Shown: piece after piece, positions 8,836 through 17,049 of the stretch
Layout of the letters: each line of letters begins with the position of its first letter
Position numbering within the stretch: the first letter of the stretch is position 1
Source: JAGVSR01 sp963742405
GTDB lineage: Bacteria > Pseudomonadota > Alphaproteobacteria > Rhizobiales > Hyphomicrobiaceae
Length of the DNA: 64,000 nucleotides
Assembly (NCBI GenBank): GCA_963742405.1
Contig: CAVUMB010000006.1
Location: 293,075-357,074 of the forward strand
Direction: 5' to 3'
Program-made: the position numbers and the translations under genes
Notes under the pieces: model-generated
Told to the model about the DNA's origin: nothing
What the model saw: only the letters and a program-made list of their open reading frames with translations
Databases searched by the model: none

Positions 8836-9267
8836 ATGAACGCGAAACTTACTCTTTCATGTATGGGTCTATTGAGTTTTGGGGTCGTCTCCGCCGCGGT
8901 GCCTGCTGCGGCCGACCCCGCACGGGACGCCATTCTTGCCACGCTCACTGCCGATGCGAAGAAGGCCGACCCGTCCTTTGGTGGGTTCTCTGCGGAGCGT
9001 GGGCAGGCCTTCTTTGCCGCCAAGCACACGGGCGGCAAACCCGATACGCCGTCATGCACGTCGTGTCATTCTCAGGATCCGACCGCCGCCGGAGAAACGC
9101 GGGCCGGCAAGCGCATAGAGCCGATGGCCGTGTCCAAAAATCCCACCCGCTTTACCAAGGTAGACGAAGTCAACAAGTGGTTTGGCCGCAACTGCAACAG
9201 CGTGCTCGGGCGCGAGTGCACTGCCGTCGAGAAGGGCGATTTCATCACTTATCTTTCAGGGAAGTAG
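8836..9267 (+). CDS. shp: DUF1924 cytochrome c, SHP (sphaeroides heme protein) type
   Basis: A secreted monoheme cytochrome of 143 residues with a signal peptide ending near VPAAAD, heme site CTSCH at about residue 77-81, and the family pattern RIEPMAVSKNPTRF...NKWFGRNCNSVLGRECT. The ATG at 8836 follows an AGGAGG six bases upstream; the GTG one codon earlier is less likely. SHP proteins have an unusual Asn-ligated heme that binds oxygen in the reduced state, and they accept electrons from DHC. The neighbouring genes supply that donor and the membrane cytochrome. Confidence 0.9.
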   Translation: MNAKLTLSCMGLLSFGVVSAAVPAAADPARDAILATLTADAKKADPSFGGFSAERGQAFFAAKHTGGKPDTPSCTSCHSQDPTAAGETRAGKRIEPMAVSKNPTRFTKVDEVNKWFGRNCNSVLGRECTAVEKGDFITYLSGK

Positions 9268-9276
9268 GAGGAAGCC

Positions 9277-9753
9277 ATGAAGAGGCTTGTTTTGATCTCG
9301 ACCATCGCTTTTGCCTTGGGCATATCGGGATCGCGTGCCGATGAGGGGGTGACGGTTCCGCCCATTGACCATGCCGCGACTCTCAAGGAATGCAGCGGAT
9401 GCCATCTCGCCTTCCCGCCCCAAATGCTGCCCACTCGATCCTGGACAAAGCTGATGGGCGAACTTGCCAATCATTTCGGCGAGAATGCCAGCCTCGACCC
9501 AGCGGCGCAGGACGATATAGCGACCTATCTCGCTGCGCATGCAGCCGATGCCTCAGCGACAAAGGGGGGAACGCGCTTCACCAAGGGACTTAGCGCCGAC
9601 GCCATTCCGCTGCGGATCACAGAAACACCATACTGGAAGCGGGAGCACGACGAGATCGCGGCAAGTCGCTTCAGTGACCCGAAGATTAAGTCCAAAGCTA
9701 ACTGCATCGCTTGCCACCGCACTGCTGACAAAGGTGAGTTCCTCGAGGAGTAA
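9277..9753 (+). CDS. Diheme cytochrome c (DHC)
   Basis: A 158-residue periplasmic cytochrome with a signal peptide and two heme sites, CSGCH near residue 38 and CIACH near residue 147. Between them lies the DHC pattern FPPQMLPTRSWTKLM...HFGENASLD. It starts ten bases after the SHP stop with AGGAGG upstream. Its sequence parallels the C-terminal domain of the b561 fusion, so the locus carries two DHC units. The likely role is electron delivery to SHP. Confidence 0.9.
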   Translation: MKRLVLISTIAFALGISGSRADEGVTVPPIDHAATLKECSGCHLAFPPQMLPTRSWTKLMGELANHFGENASLDPAAQDDIATYLAAHAADASATKGGTRFTKGLSADAIPLRITETPYWKREHDEIAASRFSDPKIKSKANCIACHRTADKGEFLEE

Positions 9754-9935
9754 GAGGACTAGTTATCGAGTCCTGAAAGCCTGATGGGGCAATCTGTTCA
9801 ACGTCTCACCTGTGAACTGGTTGATGACTCAGTTCTGCCGCGACTCGACTGATGAAATTTCGGGCCGTCGCAAAGTCCGTTTGCAAAATCATCGCGGCGT
9901 AACAACAAAGCGGAATTAGAGGCTTTAGACTGAAG

Positions 9936-10481
9936 ATGATGAACCGAATTCGGATCTACCATGCCACTCTGGCAACCTTGTCGATCCTAGCATTTTTGAC
10001 AGGCGAACTGGGGATTATTCACGCGTGGCTTGGCTACGGCGTTGCTGTGGTCATTGTTTTTCGGCTGCTCTGGGCCTTAAGCGGAGATCGACAAGTGGGG
10101 CTCATGCGGTTCTACCCCTCGTTCGAAGGGTTGAACTTGGACAATGCGTTTACCCACCCGGCCATCAGCAAGAGCCTCCTTCTTGGTATCGCCCTTTCTT
10201 TGCTTGCCGCGACCGGTACGGGCATAGCGCTCGACCAAGGCAATGCACTTGGCCTGGCTAATGCGGACTTGGTTGCTACGGCATATGCTGACGACAATGG
10301 GCTGGGCAGGCGGGGCCACGAAGAGGAGGGCCTGCTGAGCGAAGTACATGAGCTCTTTGCCAACTTGATGCTTCTCTTCGTGGGTATGCACGTGACCTAT
10401 CTCTTTTTATTCAAGCGGCCCTTAGCCAAGTATATGTTGTTCGTCGCCAACAATTCGAGCGTCAAGCGGCCCATCTCATGA
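9936..10481 (+). CDS. Cytochrome b561-like membrane protein, short form
   Basis: A 181-residue protein with four hydrophobic segments, starting IRIYHATLATLSIL and ending HELFANLMLLFVGMHVTYLF...AKYMLF, with helix His residues suited to two b hemes. It lacks the RVWDLPTRLFHW opening of the larger fusion. It closes the SHP/DHC cluster and is probably an alternative membrane electron donor. A decayed fragment of its last 32 residues lies at 26.3 kb. Confidence 0.78.
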   Translation: MMNRIRIYHATLATLSILAFLTGELGIIHAWLGYGVAVVIVFRLLWALSGDRQVGLMRFYPSFEGLNLDNAFTHPAISKSLLLGIALSLLAATGTGIALDQGNALGLANADLVATAYADDNGLGRRGHEEEGLLSEVHELFANLMLLFVGMHVTYLFLFKRPLAKYMLFVANNSSVKRPIS

Positions 10482-10537
10482 GCATGGGTTATCCTGCGGT
10501 CCTTCCGTTCTAGAAGCACGCAAGTAGAGGCACCACA

Positions 10538-10975
10538 TTGTACCACCATATCCTTATTGCAACGGATGGGTCGGAACTGGCGGATCGTGCAGTGAGCCAC
10601 GGCCTGGCGATCGCAAAGGCACTTCAGGCGAAGGTCACGTTTGTCACGGTAACAGATATTTATCCGACCGGTTTCTACTCGCCGGTTCCTTGGCCCGCTG
10701 ACATAGCCCGTTACGAAGAGAACGCGAAAGGTGGCGCCAGTCGAGTATTGGCTCGAGCACAGAAAGCCGCATTAGACCTCGGTTTAAGTTGCGACATGTT
10801 GCACGTTGCTGACGAACGTCCAGCGGATGGCATCTTGAAAGCCTGCCAAGATCAAGCCTGTGATCTCATCGTGATGGGGACCCATGGCAGAGGTGGCTTT
10901 CAGAGAGCCCTTCTTGGAAGTCATGCCCTAAAGGTCGTGACCCTTAGCTCAGTGCCAGTTTTGCTGTGCCGCTAA
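10538..10975 (+). CDS. Universal stress protein (UspA family)
   Basis: A 145-residue single-domain Usp starting at a TTG (YHHILIATDGSEL) with AGAGG seven bases upstream. The nucleotide-binding motif GTHGRGGFQRALLGS is intact, so it should bind ATP. The paralog at 31.0 kb starts at the equivalent codon with ATG. These cytosolic proteins modulate stress survival; the partner is unknown. Confidence 0.9.
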   Translation: MYHHILIATDGSELADRAVSHGLAIAKALQAKVTFVTVTDIYPTGFYSPVPWPADIARYEENAKGGASRVLARAQKAALDLGLSCDMLHVADERPADGILKACQDQACDLIVMGTHGRGGFQRALLGSHALKVVTLSSVPVLLCR

Positions 10976-11136
10976 GTTTGCAAAAAAGGGTCGAGCACCG
11001 GCTCTGCTATTCGTGTTCTCCACGTGATCATGGTTGGCGTCTTGAAGTCGATATTGGTCGGAAGGACCGGATAAGTCACCTCTGGCTGATCCCCGGTAAG
11101 ATGGGCGAGCCACTGACGTGCCAGCAAGGCGACTGA

Positions 11137-13167
11137 ATGAACCACGTGATGACAGATCGTTTCGTCAGAAGAGCCCTATTTGCGATTGCAGCCTCGGGGC
11201 TGTCTCTGGGAACTCTCGTCTGGATCTATGGATACGGGGTTTGGGCCGATCGACTTTGGGCCTTTGCGACCGTTCCGGTGATTATTGGTCTTGCCGTATC
11301 AATCGTGCGGGATCTTCTCGCGGGCCGGCTTGGCGTTGATGCCGTCGCGTTCATCTCAATGTCGGCTGCGCTTCTGTTGGGCGAGCCTTTGGCCGGTGCC
11401 GTCGTCGCCGTCATGTATGCGGGCGGCAATCTCCTGGAGGACTTCGCTGTTGCGCGCGCCGAGCGTGACTTAAGAGCCCTAGTCGATCGCGCGCCCCGCC
11501 TGGCGCACAAACGTAACGGCAGTACGATCGAAGATGTGCCGATCGAACGCGTTTCTGTTGGCGACATAATCCTCGTTCGCGCCGGAGAGGTCATTCCCGT
11601 CGATGGCATCATATTGGCTGCCGGCGCAACGCTTGACGAAGCCGCCCTGACGGGCGAGCCAATCCCCGTCAATCGCAACATGGGCGACTTGGTCCGCAGC
11701 GGCACCATCAATGCCGGAGCAACATTCGAGCTGAGGGCCAGCGCGAGCGCGGGCGAAAGCACTTATGCGGGCATTGTCCGGCTGGTGACCGCCGCTCAAA
11801 CGGCGAAGGCGCCGTTCATTCGCCTCGCGGACCAATATGCCCTCATACTTTTGCCCGTGACATTGGCCATTGCGGGGGCCGCCTGGCTGTTCTCCGGCGA
11901 TCCGATCCGAGGCCTCGCCGTGCTGGTCGCCTCGACGCCATGTCCGTTGATCCTTGCGGCACCTGTGGCGTTTATTGCAGGGGTTTCGCATGCGGCCCGG
12001 CTCGGGATCCTCATCAAGGGTGGCGGAGCACTGGAAGCGCTCGCCAGAACGCATACCGTCATGTTCGACAAAACCGGAACGTTGACCGTCGGTGGGGCTC
12101 GTCTGGTTGCCGTGGAAACGGCGCCGGGGGAAGATCCCGATGACGTGCTGCGGCTTGCCGCGTCCCTGGAGCAGGCCTCGCAGCATGTCGTCGCCGCTGC
12201 AATCGTGACGGCGGCGGTGGCCCGCGGGCTGACCCTTGCGGTGCCCGACATGGTTCGTGAGACCATGGGCTCAGGCCTTGAGGGAAGGATCTCGGGCAAG
12301 GTGGTCAAGGCGGGTTCGCGTCAACTCGTATGTGGACCTGGAGGTCTTGATGCGTGGGCTATACGGGCGCTCCGCCGCGCGTCGTGGCGGTCCGCCCTCA
12401 GTGTCTTCGTCTCGGTCGACGGGCGCGTTATCGGCGCCATTCTTCTCGGCGATGAGCTGCGTCGTGAGACGCCTCGGGCTGTTCAATCCCTGCGCACCGC
12501 CGGCGTACGCCGGATCGTCATGGTCACCGGTGATCGCGCGGAGTTGGCCGAGACCATCGGCGCTGCACTCGATCTGGATGCCGTGTTGGCCGACCGGGAG
12601 CCATCAGACAAGGTTGAGGCGGTTGCTTTCGAGCAGCGCTTGCATCCCACTCTCATGGTCGGTGATGGGATCAACGACGCCCCGGCACTCGCAGCGGCCG
12701 ATGTTGGTATTGCGATGGGTGCCCGCGGAGCCAGCGCATCGTCAGAAGCGGCCGACGTGGTCATTCTCGTTGATCGGCTCGATCGAGTGTCGCAGGCGGT
12801 TGTCATCGCCCGCCGTGCCCGCGGCATTGCTGTTCAGAGTATCACCGTCGGCATAGCGCTTTCAGGCATCGCCATGATCGCAGCGGCGTTCGGCTATCTG
12901 ACGCCGGTTGCCGGAGCCTTGACCCAGGAAGCGATCGACGTCGCGGTCATCCTGAATGCGTTGCGCGCCCTGAGACCTGAATGGCGGCTTGGCCGCGAAA
13001 CCATGCAGCCGGCAGCAGCGCGGGCCCTGCAGCAAGAGCATCTGCTTCTCGATGCGACGCTCAATCGACTCCGTGAGATTGCCGATGCGCTTGATGATGC
13101 GTCCCCGGAGGTCGCAACGGATCTCATTCGCGAAGCCTCTGGCTTTGGTCACGACCAAGATCGTTGA
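11137..13167 (+). CDS. P1B-type metal ATPase, TPCP (P1B-5) class, copy 1
   Basis: A 676-residue heavy-metal ATPase with no N-terminal metal-binding domain. Visible motifs are LTGEPIPV (actuator), STPCPLILAAP in the TM4 position, DKTGTLT near residue 310 (phosphorylation site), GDGINDAP near 510 and TQEAIDVAVILNALR in the last helix. The TPCP and QE-D-LNALR signatures are those of P1B-5 pumps, such as the Ni/Fe-activated Nia of Sinorhizobium, which carry a C-terminal hemerythrin domain. Here an extra G at about 13141 throws the tail out of frame, so the protein ends in GFGHDQDR after the first hemerythrin helix. Substrate (Ni, Fe or Co) is inferred. Confidence 0.9.
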   Translation: MNHVMTDRFVRRALFAIAASGLSLGTLVWIYGYGVWADRLWAFATVPVIIGLAVSIVRDLLAGRLGVDAVAFISMSAALLLGEPLAGAVVAVMYAGGNLLEDFAVARAERDLRALVDRAPRLAHKRNGSTIEDVPIERVSVGDIILVRAGEVIPVDGIILAAGATLDEAALTGEPIPVNRNMGDLVRSGTINAGATFELRASASAGESTYAGIVRLVTAAQTAKAPFIRLADQYALILLPVTLAIAGAAWLFSGDPIRGLAVLVASTPCPLILAAPVAFIAGVSHAARLGILIKGGGALEALARTHTVMFDKTGTLTVGGARLVAVETAPGEDPDDVLRLAASLEQASQHVVAAAIVTAAVARGLTLAVPDMVRETMGSGLEGRISGKVVKAGSRQLVCGPGGLDAWAIRALRRASWRSALSVFVSVDGRVIGAILLGDELRRETPRAVQSLRTAGVRRIVMVTGDRAELAETIGAALDLDAVLADREPSDKVEAVAFEQRLHPTLMVGDGINDAPALAAADVGIAMGARGASASSEAADVVILVDRLDRVSQAVVIARRARGIAVQSITVGIALSGIAMIAAAFGYLTPVAGALTQEAIDVAVILNALRALRPEWRLGRETMQPAAARALQQEHLLLDATLNRLREIADALDDASPEVATDLIREASGFGHDQDR

Positions 13168-13435
13168 ACATGAGCGAGACGATGAAGGTCGCATCTATCC
13201 TCGCCTCGCGAAATTTCTGCATGACGGGCATGGCCTTGCTGCGATGAGCCGGGCGCATCGTGAGATTCTCCATCTCGCTCGGTTGCTGACGCGGCTTTCA
13301 GAGGGCCTGAAGATTGAAGACACCGACCGGTACCTCATTCGAGACGCACAGCGCGTCATCGAGTCGATCGAGTCCCTTGTGCGCATTCACAACGCGCAGG
13401 AGGAAGATATCTACGAGCATGCCACGACGGGGTGA
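13141..13435 (+). pseudogene. Out-of-frame hemerythrin tail of ATPase copy 1
   Basis: The +1 frame after 13141 continues the ATPase as VTTKIVEHERDDEGR...SRAHREILHLARLL...IHNAQEEDIYEHATTG, the remaining diiron-ligand helices of a hemerythrin domain. The second copy at 21.0-21.3 kb reads the same region in one frame with the ATPase end. Aligning the two shows one surplus G (tctGGCttt against gctGCTttg). No convincing start precedes the tail, so it is probably untranslated unless frameshifting occurs. Confidence 0.75.
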
Positions 13436-13500
13436 GTGGTGTAACGTGCACATCGATCGGCTACACTGACGATTAAACGATGATCGTGTCAGGCAAACCG

Positions 13501-14247
13501 ATGGTGGATCAGCTGCAAGAGGCGCAAAAGCCTGGTGTGAAAGGCCCACCGGTTTTTTTCGCGCAAGGATTAACCAAAGTATACGGAACGCCAGACGCGC
13601 CGATCTATGCGCTGCGTGAGATCGACCTTGAAATTCGACAGGGCGAATTTCTGCTCCTGCTTGGACCATCGGGCTCCGGCAAGTCCACGCTGCTCAACAT
13701 CCTCGGCGGGCTTGATGCACCGACATCGGGGACAGCCCGGTGGCGCGACCATGAATTGACCGGCGCAACGGATGCCGAGCTCACCCAATACCGCCGCGAA
13801 CACGTCGGCTTCGTCTTCCAATTCTACAATCTCATTCCGAGCCTCACCGTTCTAGAGAATGTGCGTCTCGTCGCCGAAATCGCCGAGAACCCTATGCCAG
13901 CGGAGTGTGCACTCGAGCTTGTGGGGCTCTCGCACCGACTTGATCGCTTTCCTTCTCAGCTGTCGGGAGGCGAGCAGCAGCGCGTCGCCGTTGCACGGGC
14001 CATCGTCAAACGGCCGGACATTCTTCTCTGCGACGAGCCGACAGGCGCACTCGACGCGGAGACGGGCCGCCTCGTTCTCGCCGCCATCGCCAAGGTCAAC
14101 GCCGAGCTCGGCACGACTACCGTGGTCATTACGCACAATTCGGCCATCTCCGGCATGGCCGACCGCATCCTGCGTCTCAGCAGTGGTCGGATCGCGAGCG
14201 AAGAGACCAATGCGCACCGCATCGCCGCCGAGGAGATTACGTGGTGA
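13501..14247 (+). CDS. ABC transporter ATP-binding protein (MacB/LolD-like), copy 1
   Basis: A cytosolic ATPase with Walker A GPSGSGKST, signature LSGGEQQRVAVARAI and Walker B ILLCDEPTGALD. It belongs to the lipoprotein/macrolide exporter type that pairs with FtsX-domain permeases. The ATG at 13501 aligns with the only ATG available in copy 2 (21368), so it is preferred over the ATG at 13480. The permease start overlaps its stop. Its own permease is truncated, so copy 1 could only work with permease supplied elsewhere. Confidence 0.9.
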   Translation: MVDQLQEAQKPGVKGPPVFFAQGLTKVYGTPDAPIYALREIDLEIRQGEFLLLLGPSGSGKSTLLNILGGLDAPTSGTARWRDHELTGATDAELTQYRREHVGFVFQFYNLIPSLTVLENVRLVAEIAENPMPAECALELVGLSHRLDRFPSQLSGGEQQRVAVARAIVKRPDILLCDEPTGALDAETGRLVLAAIAKVNAELGTTTVVITHNSAISGMADRILRLSSGRIASEETNAHRIAAEEITW

Positions 14248-14462
14248 GGGTTCTCGACATCAAAGTGATGCGCGATCTTTGGTCGATGCGTACTCAAGTC
14301 TTGAGCGTCGCTCTGCTGATTGCGTCTGGCGTTTCGATCTTCGTCATGTCGATATCGAACTATCAGGCGCTTGTTGCGGCGATGGACGTGCACTATCGCA
14401 ATGAGCGCTGCCCTCGTCCTCACAGGGTTCGGCCTGCTGATTGCCATTGGCGTCGTTTACAA
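14241..14462 (+). pseudogene. FtsX-type ABC permease, internally deleted (copy 1)
   Basis: The first 57 codons (VRVLDIKVMRDLWSMRTQVL through HYRNER) match copy 2. The reading then jumps to a segment that in copy 2 lies about 1.8 kb further on (SALVLTAFGLLIAIGVVYN, here out of frame), then stops matching. The join at about 14402 carries the short homology AGCGC shared by both deletion edges. The periplasmic domain and most membrane helices are gone. Confidence 0.85.
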
Positions 14463-14582
14463 CAGGGAAACCTACGCGCCGTTCAATTGTTGCTCGGCCA
14501 CACCAAGATCGAGAGCACCGTTCGATATCTCGGTGTCGAAATTGACGACGCCATCGAGATCGCCGAGAAAATCGATGTCTGA
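14463..14582 (+). pseudogene. Tyrosine recombinase C-terminal fragment fused onto the permease remnant
   Basis: Forty codons reading VQLLLGHTKIESTVRYLGVE and ending EIAEKIDV match the C-terminal catalytic box of tyrosine integrases, with the LGHTK His and the RYLG Tyr. The frame is continuous with the truncated permease, giving a chimeric 113-residue reading frame that is unlikely to be functional. It marks the breakpoint where a mobile element truncated operon copy 1. Confidence 0.8.
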
Positions 14583-14589
14583 AGTACCC

Positions 14590-14613
14590 GGGCAGAGCTG
14601 TCGTGCTCTGCCC
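14590..14613 (+). terminator. Hairpin after the recombinase fragment
   Basis: A perfect 9-bp stem GGGCAGAGC / GCTCTGCCC with a six-base loop lies seven bases after the stop. There is no T-run, so it is either a weak terminator or a leftover of the mobile element's 3' end. Confidence 0.5.
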
Positions 14614-14680
14614 GACCTCCTTCCGTCGAGATGGGCCATCGCACAAATGCCGACATCGAGCGCTTGCGTTGTGTCCGTCT

Positions 14681-15196
14681 CTAGCGGACGGCAGGATCGG
14701 CAAAGCAGGCGCGCATGGCCTCGCTTCGGTGCGGACCTGCGAAATGCATGCTATCCCCGCGCACTGGCGAGATGAACGCGCAGATCTGAGCCAATCCCGC
14801 CTCGTCGAGCCATCCCTCCCGACGTCCCCGCTGAACCGCGAAGCAGTCTGCCGTTTCTTCGTCGGGCCCACGGAACTGGTGCCCGCATTCATGAGCAAAG
14901 ATCCACCTGCTGACAGGCTTTGACACACGAGCAAGGTGGTGTGTGTTCACGATAAGAAAGCCAGGATATGCGGCCGCATAGTCGTCCAGAGAATTATCAA
15001 CGACGACGCGACGCGTGCCGCACTGCATGGTGCGGCCGTCGATTTGGAACTGCCCCGCAGCAAGAACGACCGCCTCACCTCCAACACGCTCGGCATACTC
15101 TTCGGGCATCGGAGGCTCGTCTGACAGGGCTGCACGGAAATCCAGGCACAATAAGATGATACTTATCACGCATAGAAACGAACGCTGAATCGGCAT
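14681..15196 (-). CDS. Secreted zincin-like protein with HECGH motif
   Basis: A 171-residue protein starting MPIQRSFLCVISIILL, with a signal peptide ending near AALSDE. The mature part contains IFAHECGHQF at about residues 103-112, an HExxH zinc-protease motif, followed about ten residues later by EETADCFA, whose Glu/Asp could supply further ligands. Conserved Cys residues suggest disulfides. The arrangement resembles small periplasmic metallopeptidases, but substrate and family are unknown. It is convergent with the operon remnant to its left. Confidence 0.7.
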   Translation of the reverse strand: MPIQRSFLCVISIILLCLDFRAALSDEPPMPEEYAERVGGEAVVLAAGQFQIDGRTMQCGTRRVVVDNSLDDYAAAYPGFLIVNTHHLARVSKPVSRWIFAHECGHQFRGPDEETADCFAVQRGRREGWLDEAGLAQICAFISPVRGDSMHFAGPHRSEAMRACFADPAVR

Positions 15197-15313
15197 GTGC
15201 GCTTTCCAAACCAAGCGAGAAAGACGCGGCTACTACCCATGTGAGCTCTGATTGGCTCAGCCTCATCCGGCCTCGCGGACGCCATGGCTGTACAGTGCAG
15301 GTGCGCGCCAGGT

Positions 15314-15460
15314 TTAGTTCTTCTTCACACACTTATGATCATCGGTCAGAACATAGCCCTTCTTGCATTTTGGATGAGACTGGTCGCCATGTGCGAACGC
15401 TGCGCACGTCATCGTGATGCTAATCGTGATTACGAGCGCCTTTAGAATTGCCGTCTTCAA
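15314..15460 (-). CDS. 48-residue secreted Cys/Lys/His peptide
   Basis: A TTG at 15460 overlaps the TGA of the upstream chaperone gene, and a GGAG lies seven bases before it. The product is a signal peptide (LKALVITISITMTCAAFAHG) followed by about 24 residues with two Cys, several Lys and three His (HPKCKKGYVLTDDHKCVKK). The overlap, signal sequence and metal-ligand content argue for a real last gene of the copper-handling operon. The family is not recognised. Confidence 0.6.
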   Translation of the reverse strand: MKTAILKALVITISITMTCAAFAHGDQSHPKCKKGYVLTDDHKCVKKN

Positions 15461-15957
15461 TTGTGGTCTCCATCGTGAGGAGCAGGTCCATACCCCGTCT
15501 TGGCGTCGTCATTTTCCTCGACCATGACTTCCGCTTCAACCTTTCCCGCCTTCTCAAATGTGAGCCGAAGTGGAAACGTCTCGTAGCCGGTCAGTTGTTC
15601 CGTCAGACCCTTAAGTTCTATTCGCGCGCCTTTGCGCGAGAATTCGACGGATTGCCCGGCAGGTATGTCAATCGTGCGGTTGTTAATTGACGTACCGTTT
15701 TCGATTTCGGATGTGGTGGCAAGGGGCGATGAGGCTGAAATCAGCCGGTCGAAAGTCTTGCCGCGGTTGTGGATCGTCATGAGCACGGTGATGTCCTTTG
15801 TCTTGGGGTCGGACGGCTCCACCGTGTAGGGATGTACGATCTCAAGATCCTTCAGAACCACCCGATGTGCGAATGCTGACGAGTTGATCAAAATCAGGAA
15901 CCCAGCAAGGCATAGGCTGGCTGCACGACTTAACATTTTGGCCATTTCCTCTGACAT
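15457..15957 (-). CDS. PCuAC-like periplasmic copper chaperone (DUF461 type)
   Basis: A protein of about 166 residues with a signal peptide ending SSAFAHR. The mature domain has the pattern IVHPYTVEPSDPKTKDITVLMTIHN...LISASSPLA...GQSVEFSRKG...GLTEQLTGYETFPLRLTFEKAGKVEAEVMV, the cupredoxin-like fold of PCuAC proteins that deliver Cu(I) to cytochrome oxidase or buffer periplasmic copper. Canonical Met/His ligands are only partly evident. The start at 15957 excludes an upstream extension that overlaps the preceding gene. Confidence 0.8.
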   Translation of the reverse strand: MSEEMAKMLSRAASLCLAGFLILINSSAFAHRVVLKDLEIVHPYTVEPSDPKTKDITVLMTIHNRGKTFDRLISASSPLATTSEIENGTSINNRTIDIPAGQSVEFSRKGARIELKGLTEQLTGYETFPLRLTFEKAGKVEAEVMVEENDDAKTGYGPAPHDGDHN

Positions 15958-15985
15958 GAGCGACAACGGTCGCTGTGCGAACGGC

Positions 15986-17029
15986 TCAGAACTGCATAGA
16001 TATCCCGGTCGACAGCTGCCAGTCGGGTTCTGATTGGTAACCATTGAGTTCAACTGAAACGGGCACACCAACGGATACGAATCCTGCCCACTGGTCCATC
16101 GTCAGGCGCACCCCAGGGGTCACGAATAGGACATTGCCGCCTGTGTTCCCGTCCCGCTCACCGGCAACATCTTGCTCGCCCCACCATTGACCATTGAGAC
16201 CAAGAGAGACATCCAGTGCCGTGCCATGCGACTTTGCGTGGCTATGCTCGGCCTCATCAGCGTGATCAGCGCCGCCGTGATGCATCATGCCGTCGAACTT
16301 TCCACCCAGATGCATGGCATGGTCGAAACCCCCGCTTGCGGTCCAAAGGCGATAGCTGGCGTTGATACCGTAATTGAAGCGGTCGCCCAGGGTCGTGTCC
16401 TGTGAGCCATTTCCAGCCAAGCCATAATTGGCGTTGGCGCTAAGGGTTAGTGCCCCAAAGGGCCGAGAAATAGCGGCTCCGAATATCCCATCCCACGAAC
16501 CACTGCTGGGCTGGTGCTCGGTTTCGAACAATTCGCCATTGATGTCGTAAACGTTCTTATCCCCCGTTGGGGCCTTGACGCCGATCGTGACGGTACCTTC
16601 GAAACCGCTCACCTCGTCGTGGATCACGCGGTAGGTTCCTGCAAACGAGATATCGCCGAAGCCATCAACGCCACCGCGAGCGTTCACGCCAGGTGGAGGA
16701 CCGACATTTGTCTCGCGGATTTCCTTGTTGTCGAGATAGGGAATACGCATTCCGAAGGTGAGGTTCTTTGTAAGGCCATATGCCAAAGACAGTGACGGGA
16801 CGGCGATGCTACTGAGGCTGTGAACTTCCTCAACACCTTGCCCTGCTAATTCGGTAAGGCGCGCGTCGCTGATGGGATTGTAATTGACGAAGTCATATTC
16901 GAACGCCACGAGGGTAATACCAGGCTCCAAAACAGTTCCACTCAGACCCCAGTGATCACCGTGTGCGAATGCCGAGGTCGATGCCATGACGGCGAGCACT
17001 GCCGCGCTAGCAAATGTTTTTGAAGACAT
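15986..17029 (-). CDS. Outer-membrane beta-barrel protein with His/Met-rich loop
   Basis: A 347-residue exported protein with a signal peptide (VLAVMASTSAFAHG), many alternating beta-strand segments and a terminal Phe typical of outer-membrane barrels. It resembles transporter/phenol-degradation-type (MetA/COG4313-like) porins found beside copper genes. Around residues 230-265 is a stretch packed with His, Met and Asp (MHHGGADHADEAEHSHAKSH) that looks like a metal-binding external loop. It lies upstream of the PCuAC-like gene. Confidence 0.75.
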   Translation of the reverse strand: MSSKTFASAAVLAVMASTSAFAHGDHWGLSGTVLEPGITLVAFEYDFVNYNPISDARLTELAGQGVEEVHSLSSIAVPSLSLAYGLTKNLTFGMRIPYLDNKEIRETNVGPPPGVNARGGVDGFGDISFAGTYRVIHDEVSGFEGTVTIGVKAPTGDKNVYDINGELFETEHQPSSGSWDGIFGAAISRPFGALTLSANANYGLAGNGSQDTTLGDRFNYGINASYRLWTASGGFDHAMHLGGKFDGMMHHGGADHADEAEHSHAKSHGTALDVSLGLNGQWWGEQDVAGERDGNTGGNVLFVTPGVRLTMDQWAGFVSVGVPVSVELNGYQSEPDWQLSTGISMQF

Positions 17030-17049
17030 CGTTCTCTCCCATTCAATGC

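Noticed and set aside
11226..12308. Long minus-strand frames opposite the P1B ATPase
   Set aside because: Their Ser/Arg/Pro-rich content is typical of the antisense of GC-rich coding sequence, and the plus-strand gene has all family motifs.
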